Shown piece after piece: positions 26,112 through 33,554 of a stretch of DNA of 64,000 bases. Location: contig JAJXWB010000009.1 in NCBI GenBank assembly GCA_021781815.1, positions 1 through 64,000 on the forward strand. Direction: 5' to 3'. Numbering within the stretch: the stretch's first letter is position 1; each line of letters begins with the position of its first letter. The translations under genes and the position numbers were made by a program. The notes beneath the pieces were generated by a model. That model saw only the letters and a list, made by a program, of their open reading frames with translations, had not been told where the DNA came from and searched no databases. The DNA is from Pseudomonadota bacterium. GTDB taxonomy: Bacteria > Pseudomonadota > Alphaproteobacteria > Rhizobiales > Beijerinckiaceae.

Positions 26112-26336
26112 ATGATGAGATGGGCTTTCAAATCTGTTTGCGGCCTGCTGGCGGCGACCGGCGCGGTCGCCCAAGTCGTCGTGACACGCTCCGACAATGG
26201 CTCCAGTCACGCGCTGATCATCCAGAGCGGACCGCGAGACGACAAGCCGGTCGTCACGACGCGGAAGGGGCCCGGCTATACTGTAATCGAGCAGCACAGC
26301 AGCAATAACCGCGCCATCATCATGCAGGGCGACTGA
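26112..26336 (+). CDS. short exported protein of the curlin-like cluster
   Basis: 74 residues from the ATG at 26112 (another ATG follows at 26115), preceded by GAGGAGG. A short signal peptide (to GAVA) leads to a mature part with two to three short strand-turn units: SSHALIIQSG, YTVIEQHSSNNRAIIMQGD. The last unit (NNRAIIMQ) fits half a curlin repeat. It could be a chain-terminating or accessory subunit. It is 47 bases downstream of the minor protein gene and has no copy in the second unit. Confidence 0.6.
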   Translation: MMRWAFKSVCGLLAATGAVAQVVVTRSDNGSSHALIIQSGPRDDKPVVTTRKGPGYTVIEQHSSNNRAIIMQGD

Positions 26337-26442
26337 AGTTCGCCGCGCACGCCTGTCGCGTCATGAGCTCCGGCCAGCGACTGAGCGCAGGGTTGGGTTC
26401 TGCGCCCGGGCTTCGCAGCGCGGGTCCGCAGCGACCTGACAG

Positions 26443-26474
26443 GCGGCTCGCCTCCCCCAGGGCGGGCCGCTTTT
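26443..26474 (+). terminator. intrinsic terminator of the first curlin-like unit
   Basis: GCGGCTCGCC pairs with GGCGGGCCGC (one G-T pair), loop TCCCCCAG, then TTTT. The same sequence recurs at 27698. The rest of the 412-base gap to the next gene contains no gene that I can support. Confidence 0.7.
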
Positions 26475-26620
26475 CAAATCGGGCGCCATCGATTCCTGCC
26501 TTGCCGCGCGGCGTTCCTGACCGAGATCAGGGGAGTCAGGAAAGTTCGACACCCGGTTCGGCGCGAGGCTACGCCTTTTGACCGAAAATCTTTCAGAACC
26601 AAAAGCATTACCGGAATACC

Positions 26621-26636
26621 CATTTATCCATCTCCC
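26621..26636 (+). promoter_or_regulatory. shared motif CATTTATCCATCTCCC, copy 2
   Basis: Same element as at 25145, at nearly the same distance from its gene (112 versus 115 bases). The differences are the two central bases only. Confidence 0.55.
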
Positions 26637-26748
26637 GCCCGCATCGGACAATAAGTAATGTTATGCTGTGGAGCCGCTTAGTCGTCTTCATCTCGTGGAG
26701 AGTAGCCAGGGGTTTTTGGCGTTTCGTTGTAATCATGGAGTAATCGTC

Positions 26749-27021
26749 ATGAAAAAGCTGCTTCTTGTTTCGTCCGTGCTGGCCCTGGCGTCGGCTCCGG
26801 CCTTCGCCGCCAATTTCAACCTGTCCACCGTCACCCAATGGGGCTTCGGCAATGGCGTGGGCGTGGCGCAAGGCGGCGTCTACAACACGAACATTCAGAG
26901 CACCCTCCAGAAGGGCTGGGGAAACACCGCGGTCACGACACAGGGCGGTTTGTTGAACCGGAACGTCTCCAGAACATTCCAGTTCGGCGGCAACAACACC
27001 TCGATCGTGCTCCAGCATTGA
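26749..27021 (+). CDS. curlin-like repeat protein 2 (CsgA-type)
   Basis: 90 residues, paralogue of the protein at 25276. Signal peptide MKKLLLVSSVLALASAPAFA, then LSTVTQWGFGNGVGVAQGG, STLQKGWGNTAVTTQGG, and RTFQFGGNNTSIVLQH. Three repeats at the same spacing, with the repeat core residues kept and linker residues changed, which suggests selection on the amyloid core after duplication. GGAG lies 8 bases before the ATG at 26749. Confidence 0.75.
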   Translation: MKKLLLVSSVLALASAPAFAANFNLSTVTQWGFGNGVGVAQGGVYNTNIQSTLQKGWGNTAVTTQGGLLNRNVSRTFQFGGNNTSIVLQH

Positions 27022-27078
27022 GGTCTGCGGGGGAAGGCCAGGCATATGAGACTTGCGCCTGATCTCGCGGGGGATTGG

Positions 27079-27108
27079 CGACCGCGGAAGATCTTGATTC
27101 CGCGGTCG
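27079..27108 (+). other. perfect 11-bp hairpin after curlin-like gene 2
   Basis: CGACCGCGGAA pairs exactly with its reverse complement across an 8-base loop, 57 bases after the stop. The sequence is unrelated to the hairpin after gene 1, so structure is kept while sequence is not. Confidence 0.5.
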
Positions 27109-27130
27109 ACGCATTGGGTCGACGCATTGG
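27105..27130 (+). repeat. two tandem copies of GTCGACGCATTGG
   Basis: A 13-base direct repeat overlapping the right arm of the hairpin. It lies upstream of the minor protein start and out of any strongly supported frame. Confidence 0.7.
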
Positions 27131-27170
27131 GCGCAAGCTCTTGAAAGTTTTTCGAAGCGGAGGCGAGGCC

Positions 27171-27497
27171 ATGTATCGGAACGCAGAGAAAATCTCGACA
27201 TTGATCAGAGGACTGGCGCTGGTTCTGGCCACAGCGGGCGCGGCCCAGGCAGGCGGAACCTTGGGCTTTTCGGCCGGCGGAGCCACCTATCGCGTTCCGG
27301 CTCCTTCAGCGAGCGTCATCGGGATCGTGCAAACCGGCAACAATCTGAATACGACCGTCAAGCAGAATGCATTCGCGAATGTCGTCGGCGTCGTCCAGTT
27401 CGGGTTGACCCCGAAGATCGCAGTCACCCAGACCGGCACAGCCAATGAGGCCGCGATCATCCAGGTCACGCCTCCGGCCAGCCTGCTGGGCAACTGA
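27171..27497 (+). CDS. curlin-associated repeat protein 2 (minor, CsgB-like)
   Basis: 108 residues from the ATG at 27171, with GGAGGCGAGG just upstream. The signal peptide ends near AAQAGG. Repeats SVIGIVQTGNNLNTTVKQNAFANVVGVVQFG and KIAVTQTGTANEAAIIQ show curlin-type Q-x-G-x2-N/x-x strands. It ends PASLLGN, like its paralogue at 25681. Domain layout and position after a CsgA-like gene match the first unit. The frame is open further upstream, but the ribosome binding site marks this start. Confidence 0.68.
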   Translation: MYRNAEKISTLIRGLALVLATAGAAQAGGTLGFSAGGATYRVPAPSASVIGIVQTGNNLNTTVKQNAFANVVGVVQFGLTPKIAVTQTGTANEAAIIQVTPPASLLGN

Positions 27498-27697
27498 AGA
27501 CCGGCCAATCGAATCTTTCACTGAACCCGGAGCAAGCGCCCTGCCCGATCAGTTCGGCCAGCATGGGCAATGTCTCGATAAGGAGTGTTGCCGCCCGAGC
27601 GGAAGAACCCGACCGCATGCGGCGCAGAGTGTTGGGTTCTGGAGGCATCGGCGCCGCTCAGCACGTCCGATGACGCGAGTACGGCGGAACCTGACAG

Positions 27698-27725
27698 GCG
27701 GCTCGCCTCCCCCAAGGCGAGCCGC
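27698..27725 (+). terminator. terminator-like hairpin of the second curlin-like unit
   Basis: Perfect 10-bp stem GCGGCTCGCC with loop TCCCCCAA, followed by TCTCG rather than a T run. It is near-identical to 26443-26470, including the flanking ACCTGACAG. The 361 bases between 27498 and 27858 hold no gene I can support. Confidence 0.55.
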
Positions 27726-27858
27726 TCTCGCATGCGTTCGCGCCATGCAGTCGGCCGGGCCCTGAACGACCCGGCATTGTCGCTCGCGGACGCGGACGGT
27801 CGCGCATCGGATATCGGCAGCCGGCGCCCCGTCGCTGTCCGGAGCGCCGATCCCTACA

Positions 27859-29880
27859 TCAATAGCGGGCGTCGGACGGCTTGCCGCCTTTTGGCCAGTC
27901 GCCAACCTTTTCCGGGAAATCCGGGCGGGGTTGGTGCGTGAAATATTCGGCGATGTCGACTGCGTCCTGATCCGAGAGCCCGCCCTGGTCCTGCGGGAAA
28001 TTTGCGACGTGGGCGATCGGCATGTTCGCCTTGACGAAGCCGGCTGCGGTATAGGTTCGCGCTATGCCGGCGCCGATGTTGAACGAGGCGTCGCCCCAGA
28101 GCGGCGGAAAGAGGCGTTCTCCCTTGGAATCCTTCGCGCCATCGCCATCGTCGCCGTGGCAGACGCCGCATTCAGCCTTGTATAATTTTTCGCCGCGCAC
28201 CGGATCGGGTTTCAGGTTTCTGTCGATCTTGGCGGTTCCGCGTCCAACGATCTTGCCATCCGGCTGCTTGTCCGCCTTCAGCGTGGCCATGAAGGCGACC
28301 ATGGCTTTCATCTCTTCGGAATCCGCGGCGAGCGGCGCGCCGTTCTCCGAGCGTTTGAAGCAGCCGTTGAGCCTGTCCTCGATGCTGATCACGCGCCCGG
28401 CGCGCGGATTGTTGCCGGGGAACAGTCCGGTCAAGCCAAAATACGGCGACGCCTTGGGAACCGTGCCGCCGTTCAGGTGACAGGACGAACAATTGAGCAC
28501 GTCGCCTACATTTTTCGGCAACAGGGCCTTCGTCTCCGTCATCAGCCGCGCGCCAAGAATCAGGCGCTCGGCGTCGGGCGCGGCCAGCAGATCGGCGAAG
28601 CGCGGCGTCAGGCTGGTTTTCGCAGGCGGCGGCGCCAACGCCAGTTCCTCTCGCATCGCCTTCACCTGGGCCGCCGTCACTGCGCTCGCATGGTTGCCCC
28701 AGGAATTGCGCGTAAAACTCAGGATTTCGGCGATCTCGTCGTCGCCCAGCGTCGCATAGGCGGGCATGTTGAATCTGTGCTCGCTGCGCGCTGTTTCAGC
28801 GGATGCGCCGCCGGTCAGGGCAATGTGAACCACCGACGTCGGATCGTCGGACAGGAGCGAGGGGTTGCCGGCCAGGGCCGGGAACACCTTTTCCGCGCCC
28901 TGACCGTCACGGCGATGACAGGACGCGCAGAACTGCGCATAGCCCAGGCCGCCGCGGCTGCCGTAGAGCGCCTTCTCGTCGACGGCCAACACGGTCGGCC
29001 GCGCAGCGCCAGCGGGCGCCAGCGAGACGAGATAGTGCGCAACCGCCTGCAGGTCTTCATCCGTGAAATGCTGGGTGCTGAAATGAATCACCTCAGTCAT
29101 CGGGCCGAACGCCATGGCGTAGTTGTTCGCGCCGGTTGCGAGCAATTGCACGATGTCGGCTTCGGACGCCAGGTTGCGCAGGCCGATGGAGCGCCAGGGC
29201 GAAAGCGTCGATCCGGCAAGATAATATTTGCCATCGTCGCTCATCGCCTTTTCCTGCATCGCCAGGCCGCGCGGCGTGTGACAGGTTCCGCAATGGCCGA
29301 GACCCTGCACGATATAGGCGCCGCGGTTCCAGAGCGCGTCCCTGGCCGGGTCGGCGACGAAGGGCTTGTCCTCAAGGAAGACCAGGTTCCAGACCGCCAT
29401 ACCCCAGCGGATGCTGAACGGAAATCGCATCTCGTTTGGCTTGTTGGCCTGTTCGACCGCAGCCACGCGTTTCATGAAATAGGCGTAGAGCGCCTTCACG
29501 TCGTCGTCCGCGATCTTGGCGAAGGACGGATAGGGCATTGCCGGATAAAGATTGTGGCCGTCAGCGGCGACACCCTTACGCAAGGCGCGGCCGAATTGCT
29601 CCAGCGAGTAGCCGCCAATGCCCGTCCCGGCGTCGGGCGTGATATTGGTCGAATAGATCGTTCCCGTCGGTGTCTTGAACGCCAGGCCGCCGGCCATGTA
29701 CTTGCCGCCCTCGGCGGTGTGGCAGGCGCCGCAATCGCCAAGACGCGCGAGATATTCGCCGCGCGTCGCCAAAGCGTCGTCATCGACGGCCGTCGCGGCG
29801 ACAGACGGCGCGCACACCAGGAATTGCGCACAAAAAAACGCCGCGGCGAAACGCGCACGGACTCCGCCCGTCACCACCAT
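27859..29880 (-). CDS. tsdA: five-heme cytochrome c: AdhB-like triheme part fused to TsdA-type thiosulfate dehydrogenase
   Basis: 673 residues with a signal peptide (to about residue 29). Heme sites: CGACH 50-54, CGTCH 197-201, CASCH 318-322, CSSCH 464-468, CGVCH 571-575. Residues 30-410 follow the three-heme cytochrome subunit of membrane alcohol/gluconate dehydrogenases (GDCGACHT, GGLAFKTPTGTIYSTNITPD). Residues 420-673 match diheme TsdA (CSSCHLNGGT, EDRLNGCFKRSENG with Cys507 as expected heme ligand, VCHGDDGDGA, LFPPLWGDASFNIGAGIAR, FVKANMP). TsdA oxidises thiosulfate to tetrathionate in the periplasm. The triheme part would pass electrons to quinone or oxidase (inference). It is the last gene of the sulfur operon. 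No break or frameshift is seen at the junction. Confidence 0.85.
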   Translation of the reverse strand: MVVTGGVRARFAAAFFCAQFLVCAPSVAATAVDDDALATRGEYLARLGDCGACHTAEGGKYMAGGLAFKTPTGTIYSTNITPDAGTGIGGYSLEQFGRALRKGVAADGHNLYPAMPYPSFAKIADDDVKALYAYFMKRVAAVEQANKPNEMRFPFSIRWGMAVWNLVFLEDKPFVADPARDALWNRGAYIVQGLGHCGTCHTPRGLAMQEKAMSDDGKYYLAGSTLSPWRSIGLRNLASEADIVQLLATGANNYAMAFGPMTEVIHFSTQHFTDEDLQAVAHYLVSLAPAGAARPTVLAVDEKALYGSRGGLGYAQFCASCHRRDGQGAEKVFPALAGNPSLLSDDPTSVVHIALTGGASAETARSEHRFNMPAYATLGDDEIAEILSFTRNSWGNHASAVTAAQVKAMREELALAPPPAKTSLTPRFADLLAAPDAERLILGARLMTETKALLPKNVGDVLNCSSCHLNGGTVPKASPYFGLTGLFPGNNPRAGRVISIEDRLNGCFKRSENGAPLAADSEEMKAMVAFMATLKADKQPDGKIVGRGTAKIDRNLKPDPVRGEKLYKAECGVCHGDDGDGAKDSKGERLFPPLWGDASFNIGAGIARTYTAAGFVKANMPIAHVANFPQDQGGLSDQDAVDIAEYFTHQPRPDFPEKVGDWPKGGKPSDARY

Positions 29881-29953
29881 TCATCCCTCCCGAAACGCTG
29901 CGCCTTGCCGACGCGTCTTTCATTGTTGCGCGATCTTCGCGATCGTCGCGGTT

Positions 29954-30484
29954 CTAGCTCTCGACGGAACGCCGCTCGATCCACGCGAACGCAGCAGCCG
30001 CCAGGACACCGACGGCCGCGAACCATACCAGGTCCGGAACGCCGGTCAGCGCGGGCAAGCGAACCTTGCCCAGCGCCCACACATCGAGAATATGCGCCTT
30101 GATCCAGCCATAGCTGAAGGCATAGAGGATCGCGCCGGCGATCATGCCGACCACGCCGACGAGCGCATGAACGCTGCCGGCGCCGATCGCGGCCAGGCCG
30201 GTGCCCGGACAATAGCCATAGAATACGAGGGCGACGCCAAAAATCGCGCCTCCGAGAATGACGCCCAGCATGTTGGCGTCCTTGATGTAGTAATGCGCAT
30301 CGCCGGCCTGAACCAGCGCCAGCACGCCAAGGCCGCCGACGAGCATCGCCGGGAGCATGACCTTGATCATGGTGAAGTCGCACAGGCAGAACTGACCTTC
30401 GATGACGTTGCAGTCGGTCACGCGGGCGCGGTTCACCAGCGCTCCAAACGCGAACCCCATCGCGAGCGGGAGGATCAGGCTCAT
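29954..30484 (-). CDS. YeeE/YedE family membrane protein, second half (thiosulfate permease type)
   Basis: 176 residues from the ATG at 30484, overlapping the preceding gene by 4 bases (ATGA). Five or so membrane helices. The conserved segments RARVTDCNVIEGQFCLCDFTM and VFYGYCPGTGLAAIGAGS hold the cysteines that line the thiosulfate path in YeeE/TsuA proteins. This half corresponds to the C-terminal half of single-chain YeeE; the gene before supplies the other half. It imports sulfur compounds across the inner membrane. Confidence 0.82.
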   Translation of the reverse strand: MSLILPLAMGFAFGALVNRARVTDCNVIEGQFCLCDFTMIKVMLPAMLVGGLGVLALVQAGDAHYYIKDANMLGVILGGAIFGVALVFYGYCPGTGLAAIGAGSVHALVGVVGMIAGAILYAFSYGWIKAHILDVWALGKVRLPALTGVPDLVWFAAVGVLAAAAFAWIERRSVES

Positions 30485-31050
30485 CTGCGGCCGCCTTTCC
30501 ACGCTGTCCCGAAGACGAGGCGCGAGGCGATCAGGCCGCTGGCGAATATGGAGATGAGAAAGACCCAACTCGACAACGCCAGTTGCAGGGTTCCGGAAAT
30601 GCCATGTCCGCTGGTGCAGCCACCCGCCATACGGGCGCCGAACATCATGGCGGCGCCGCCAAAAAAAGCGCCCAGCACCCGCTTCAGCGGCGAGCCGCCA
30701 AACCGCTCGCGCCAGAACCGGGGCACAAGCTCGAAGCGAAAGGTTCCGGCCGCCAGCGACGAGGCCAGAGCGCCGCCCACGACGCCGAACAGAAACAGGA
30801 CGCCGTAATCCCAGGCGAACGGCATCGGGCTCCAGTAGGGATTTTGCGAGACGACGTCGCTCCCGAAAAAGAGCGACGCGACCGGCGCGGCGGCTCGCGA
30901 CAGGGCGGTGGTGATTCCCAATGGTTCATGGGCGATGGCGAACGCCGCCCAGCTCACGACGCCGATGCCCGCGCCAAACAGATATGGTCTCAGGTCGATC
31001 CCGCGCGCACTTGCTGTGCGAGGAGCGATGGAGTCCGACGTCGCCGACAT
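30481..31050 (-). CDS. YeeE/YedE family membrane protein, first half
   Basis: 189 residues from the ATG at 31050, which follows GGGAGG. Helices around residues 20-40, 75-100, 130-150 and 160-180. The signature ARMAGGCTSGHGISGTLQLALSSW contains the reactive cysteine of the family. It is coupled to the second half by an ATGA overlap, so the pair likely assembles as a heterodimeric transporter. The partner genes suggest thiosulfate or another sulfur oxyanion or persulfide as cargo. Confidence 0.82.
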   Translation of the reverse strand: MSATSDSIAPRTASARGIDLRPYLFGAGIGVVSWAAFAIAHEPLGITTALSRAAAPVASLFFGSDVVSQNPYWSPMPFAWDYGVLFLFGVVGGALASSLAAGTFRFELVPRFWRERFGGSPLKRVLGAFFGGAAMMFGARMAGGCTSGHGISGTLQLALSSWVFLISIFASGLIASRLVFGTAWKGGRR

Positions 31051-31064
31051 GCCGCGCCTCCCGT

Positions 31065-32054
31065 TCAGCCGCCCGTATAGGGCTTGAAACCGTAGCTTTC
31101 GAAGATCTTCAGACCGCCCGGAGACCGGATGAAGTCGAGCCACAACTTCGCGGCCTCCGGATGCGGGGCGCCCTTCACGACAGCGCCGGCGTAGATCGCC
31201 GTGCTGTTGATCGCATCAGGAATATCCACATGCTCGATCGGATGGCCTGCCTTTTCCTGGAACACCGCTTCCGACTGCCAGGTGACGCCCGCCTGGGCGC
31301 GGCCCTGCATGAGATAGAGAGGCGTCTGGCGATGATGGATGTGGGTAAGGATTGCGCCGCCGTCGGCCACCTTGGTTTCGTACACCGCCTTGACCAGATC
31401 CTCGCCGCCCGCCTTGGCGAGCGACGCCTTGATCTGGCGGGCGATGCCCTCATAGGCCGGATTGGGCATGACCAGCTTGACGCCGGGCTTGCCAAGATCG
31501 GCGAGGCCCGACACATGCGCCGGATTGCCCTTCGGCAGCATGATCGTCAGCGTATTGGTGACATAGGGCGTCGCCGGCGCCTCAAGCAGGCCCTCGTCGA
31601 TATATTGCTTGACCTTCACCAGGCCGGCGAAATAGGCGTCGGGCTTCACCGTCCAGGTCATGTTGCCGACGGTTATCGTTCCGCCCGCCTGAATTTGCTT
31701 CACCAGAAGACCGGGCGGAATGGTCTCCCAATAGATCCGCCCCTTGAATTCGGGATGCAGCTTCTCGAACGCCTCGACCAACTGCGCCATGGCGAAGAAA
31801 TAATTGCCGCCGACGAACAGCGCGAGTTTCGGATCGATCGGCGATCCGTGAAAATCGGCCAGATTGTCGGCGTCCGGCTCGGTGAAGTCCAAACCCTTCC
31901 GGCTCGCCTCAATGTCGTTGTTGGCGCCGTGCTGCCAGGGAGGATAGACGTCGTTTTTCGGAGCCACGGTCTGCGCGCGCGGCGCGCCAACCGAAACACA
32001 CATTGCCAGCCCGGCGACGGCTGCAACCGTCGCCTGCCCAAGAAATCGCTTCAT
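31065..32054 (-). CDS. periplasmic substrate-binding protein
   Basis: 329 residues from the ATG at 32054, which has GAGG upstream; another ATG at 32066 overlaps the stop of the preceding gene. The signal peptide ends near PRAQ. The body is a two-lobe type II binding protein (FVGGNYFFAMAQLVEAFEKLHPEFKGRIYWETIPPG, TPYVTNTLTIMLPKGNPAHVSGLADLGKPGVKLVMPNPAYEG, AAKLWLDFIRSPGGLKIFESYGF), closest in pattern to molybdate/sulfate-type binding proteins. No ABC ATPase or permease of its own is near, so it may feed the YeeE pair or sense a ligand. Its ligand is unknown. Confidence 0.78.
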   Translation of the reverse strand: MKRFLGQATVAAVAGLAMCVSVGAPRAQTVAPKNDVYPPWQHGANNDIEASRKGLDFTEPDADNLADFHGSPIDPKLALFVGGNYFFAMAQLVEAFEKLHPEFKGRIYWETIPPGLLVKQIQAGGTITVGNMTWTVKPDAYFAGLVKVKQYIDEGLLEAPATPYVTNTLTIMLPKGNPAHVSGLADLGKPGVKLVMPNPAYEGIARQIKASLAKAGGEDLVKAVYETKVADGGAILTHIHHRQTPLYLMQGRAQAGVTWQSEAVFQEKAGHPIEHVDIPDAINSTAIYAGAVVKGAPHPEAAKLWLDFIRSPGGLKIFESYGFKPYTGG

Positions 32055-32062
32055 CGCCACCC

Positions 32063-32851
32063 TCATTTCGCGAAATAGAAACCGGCGGCGTTCAGCTCGG
32101 GCAGCGTGCCGACAATGCCGGGCGTCAGCACGGCGCCGGCAATGAGATGATTGGTCATTTCGGCAGCCATCGCCTCGTGCGAAAGCTTGTCCGGATTGAC
32201 GCCCGATTTCATCAGCCGCTCGCTCAGTTCCCACAGCGAATTATGGCAGGCGAGAAACACAGCGCCGCGTTTCTGCAGCGCCGGGATCGAAACATTGTGC
32301 GAGGAATAGGCGCCTTCCGGATTTTCGAAATCCTTCGCGTCGGCCGCGGCGCCTTTCTGCTCGACGATCAACGAATTGTTCGGGAATTTTTCGCCCGCGA
32401 TCTTGGCCACCTGATATTTGTCCCACATGGCTTGGTCGAGCAAGGCGAGATGCGCGGTGGCATGAGTCGCGGAAACGGCGAGAAAGTCCGGGTGCCTGTA
32501 GGAGAACACCTGCACGTTCGTCGCGTTGCGCATCAGATTGAGCCATGGACCGGCGACGTCGACATTGTCCCACACTTGCCTGGGGCCGCCACGATAGGCG
32601 ATCACCTCGGCGAGAGCCTCGTGGTCCCAGAAATCCTTGTTGTCGAGGATCATCGGAACGGTCTTGAAATCACGACGGCGCGGCGCCTTGGCGAGACGCG
32701 CCGCGAGCTCCGCCAATGTCTTTGCGCCCGACGGCAGCATCATCGTAGACGCCGCCTCAGCCTGCGCGCTCCCCGCGCCCGCGGCGCCGGCGGCAAGCCC
32801 AAGCCCCATCGCCCAAAGCGCATCGCGGCGCCCCATCCCTGCGTTGTCCAT
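32063..32851 (-). CDS. Tat-exported DsrE-like protein
   Basis: 262 residues. The N-terminus MGRRDALWAMGLGLAAGAAGAGSAQA is a twin-arginine-type signal. The C-terminal half fits a DsrE/F-like fold: SSHNVSIPALQKRGAVFLACHNSLWELSERLM with one candidate sulfur-carrying Cys, then LTPGIVGTLPELNAAGFYFAK. DsrE proteins carry persulfide sulfur between enzymes. A periplasmic version would suit sulfur handling outside the cytoplasm. The family assignment is moderate. It is the first gene of the sulfur operon and overlaps the next start region by 4 bases. Confidence 0.6.
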   Translation of the reverse strand: MDNAGMGRRDALWAMGLGLAAGAAGAGSAQAEAASTMMLPSGAKTLAELAARLAKAPRRRDFKTVPMILDNKDFWDHEALAEVIAYRGGPRQVWDNVDVAGPWLNLMRNATNVQVFSYRHPDFLAVSATHATAHLALLDQAMWDKYQVAKIAGEKFPNNSLIVEQKGAAADAKDFENPEGAYSSHNVSIPALQKRGAVFLACHNSLWELSERLMKSGVNPDKLSHEAMAAEMTNHLIAGAVLTPGIVGTLPELNAAGFYFAK

Positions 32852-33554
32852 GACGTTTCCCTACCCGATTTCGTTGTCGTCGCCGGCACAAAGCCGACGC
32901 TCGTCTTTTTTGGAAGCGTTCCGTTTCGGAATCGCTCTCTCGACCCGCTCTTGCGAGGGTGCGACATACATTCACATACGAATTATTTCATCTGTAAGGC
33001 TCGTGTCAAGCCCGCTCCGAACGCATTTTTTAATCATCTATCTGTTTTTATTTACATTACTCCGTTTTCCGCAGAACCGCATGACGAAGATTCAGTCGAT
33101 GGAACCCACGAACCCGACGCCAAAAGCAGGGCCGACGCATCCACCACCGAGCTGGCGAAGGCTCGGCCGCCCAATCGCGCGACCGCGCGGCGCGCATCTG
33201 GCGCCAAGATTGCTTCTCTCGCTTATGCGCCGGCGCAACGCAGATGCGCATATTTCGGTGACAGGATATCAATTGCTAAATCTCGTGACCGTGGCGCGTC
33301 CGGGCAAATGGACGCTGACCGGGCTCAATGATCTGTTCCCGAAATTGCGCGAACGTCGCGCGGACCTCGGAACCGCTTGTCCAGCGGCCGTGAACGGGCA
33401 GAACCGCGCAAGCCTGCTCGGTCCAATCACCATCGACGCCCGGGCGCGCGACATCGTGCAAAACATCTTCATGCCGCGCGCAGAATGCGTGAACGCAGAA
33501 CTCAACAACAAGGAATCCCGGAAGATACCGGCTGTTCGCGATCCCGCACGCCAG
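32852..33554. other. 703-base gap upstream of the sulfur operon
   Basis: The first 200 bases are AT-rich and likely hold the operon promoter. From 33080 to 33550 frames exist on both strands, but none has a ribosome binding site and a recognisable family. A decayed gene is possible. No repeat or RNA gene is apparent. Confidence 0.4.
32970..32983. promoter_or_regulatory. inverted repeat ATTC-N6-GAAT upstream of the sulfur operon
   Basis: ATTCACATACGAAT lies 119 bases before the DsrE-like start. The left 11 bases recur with one change (ATTCACATATG) upstream of the BigR/SqrR-like gene at 63854. It is a candidate site for that persulfide-responsive repressor. Confidence 0.45.

Noticed and set aside
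26443-27725. Terminator copies considered as the start of a CRISPR-like array
   Set aside because: Only two copies 1.2 kb apart, with genes between them and no spacers.
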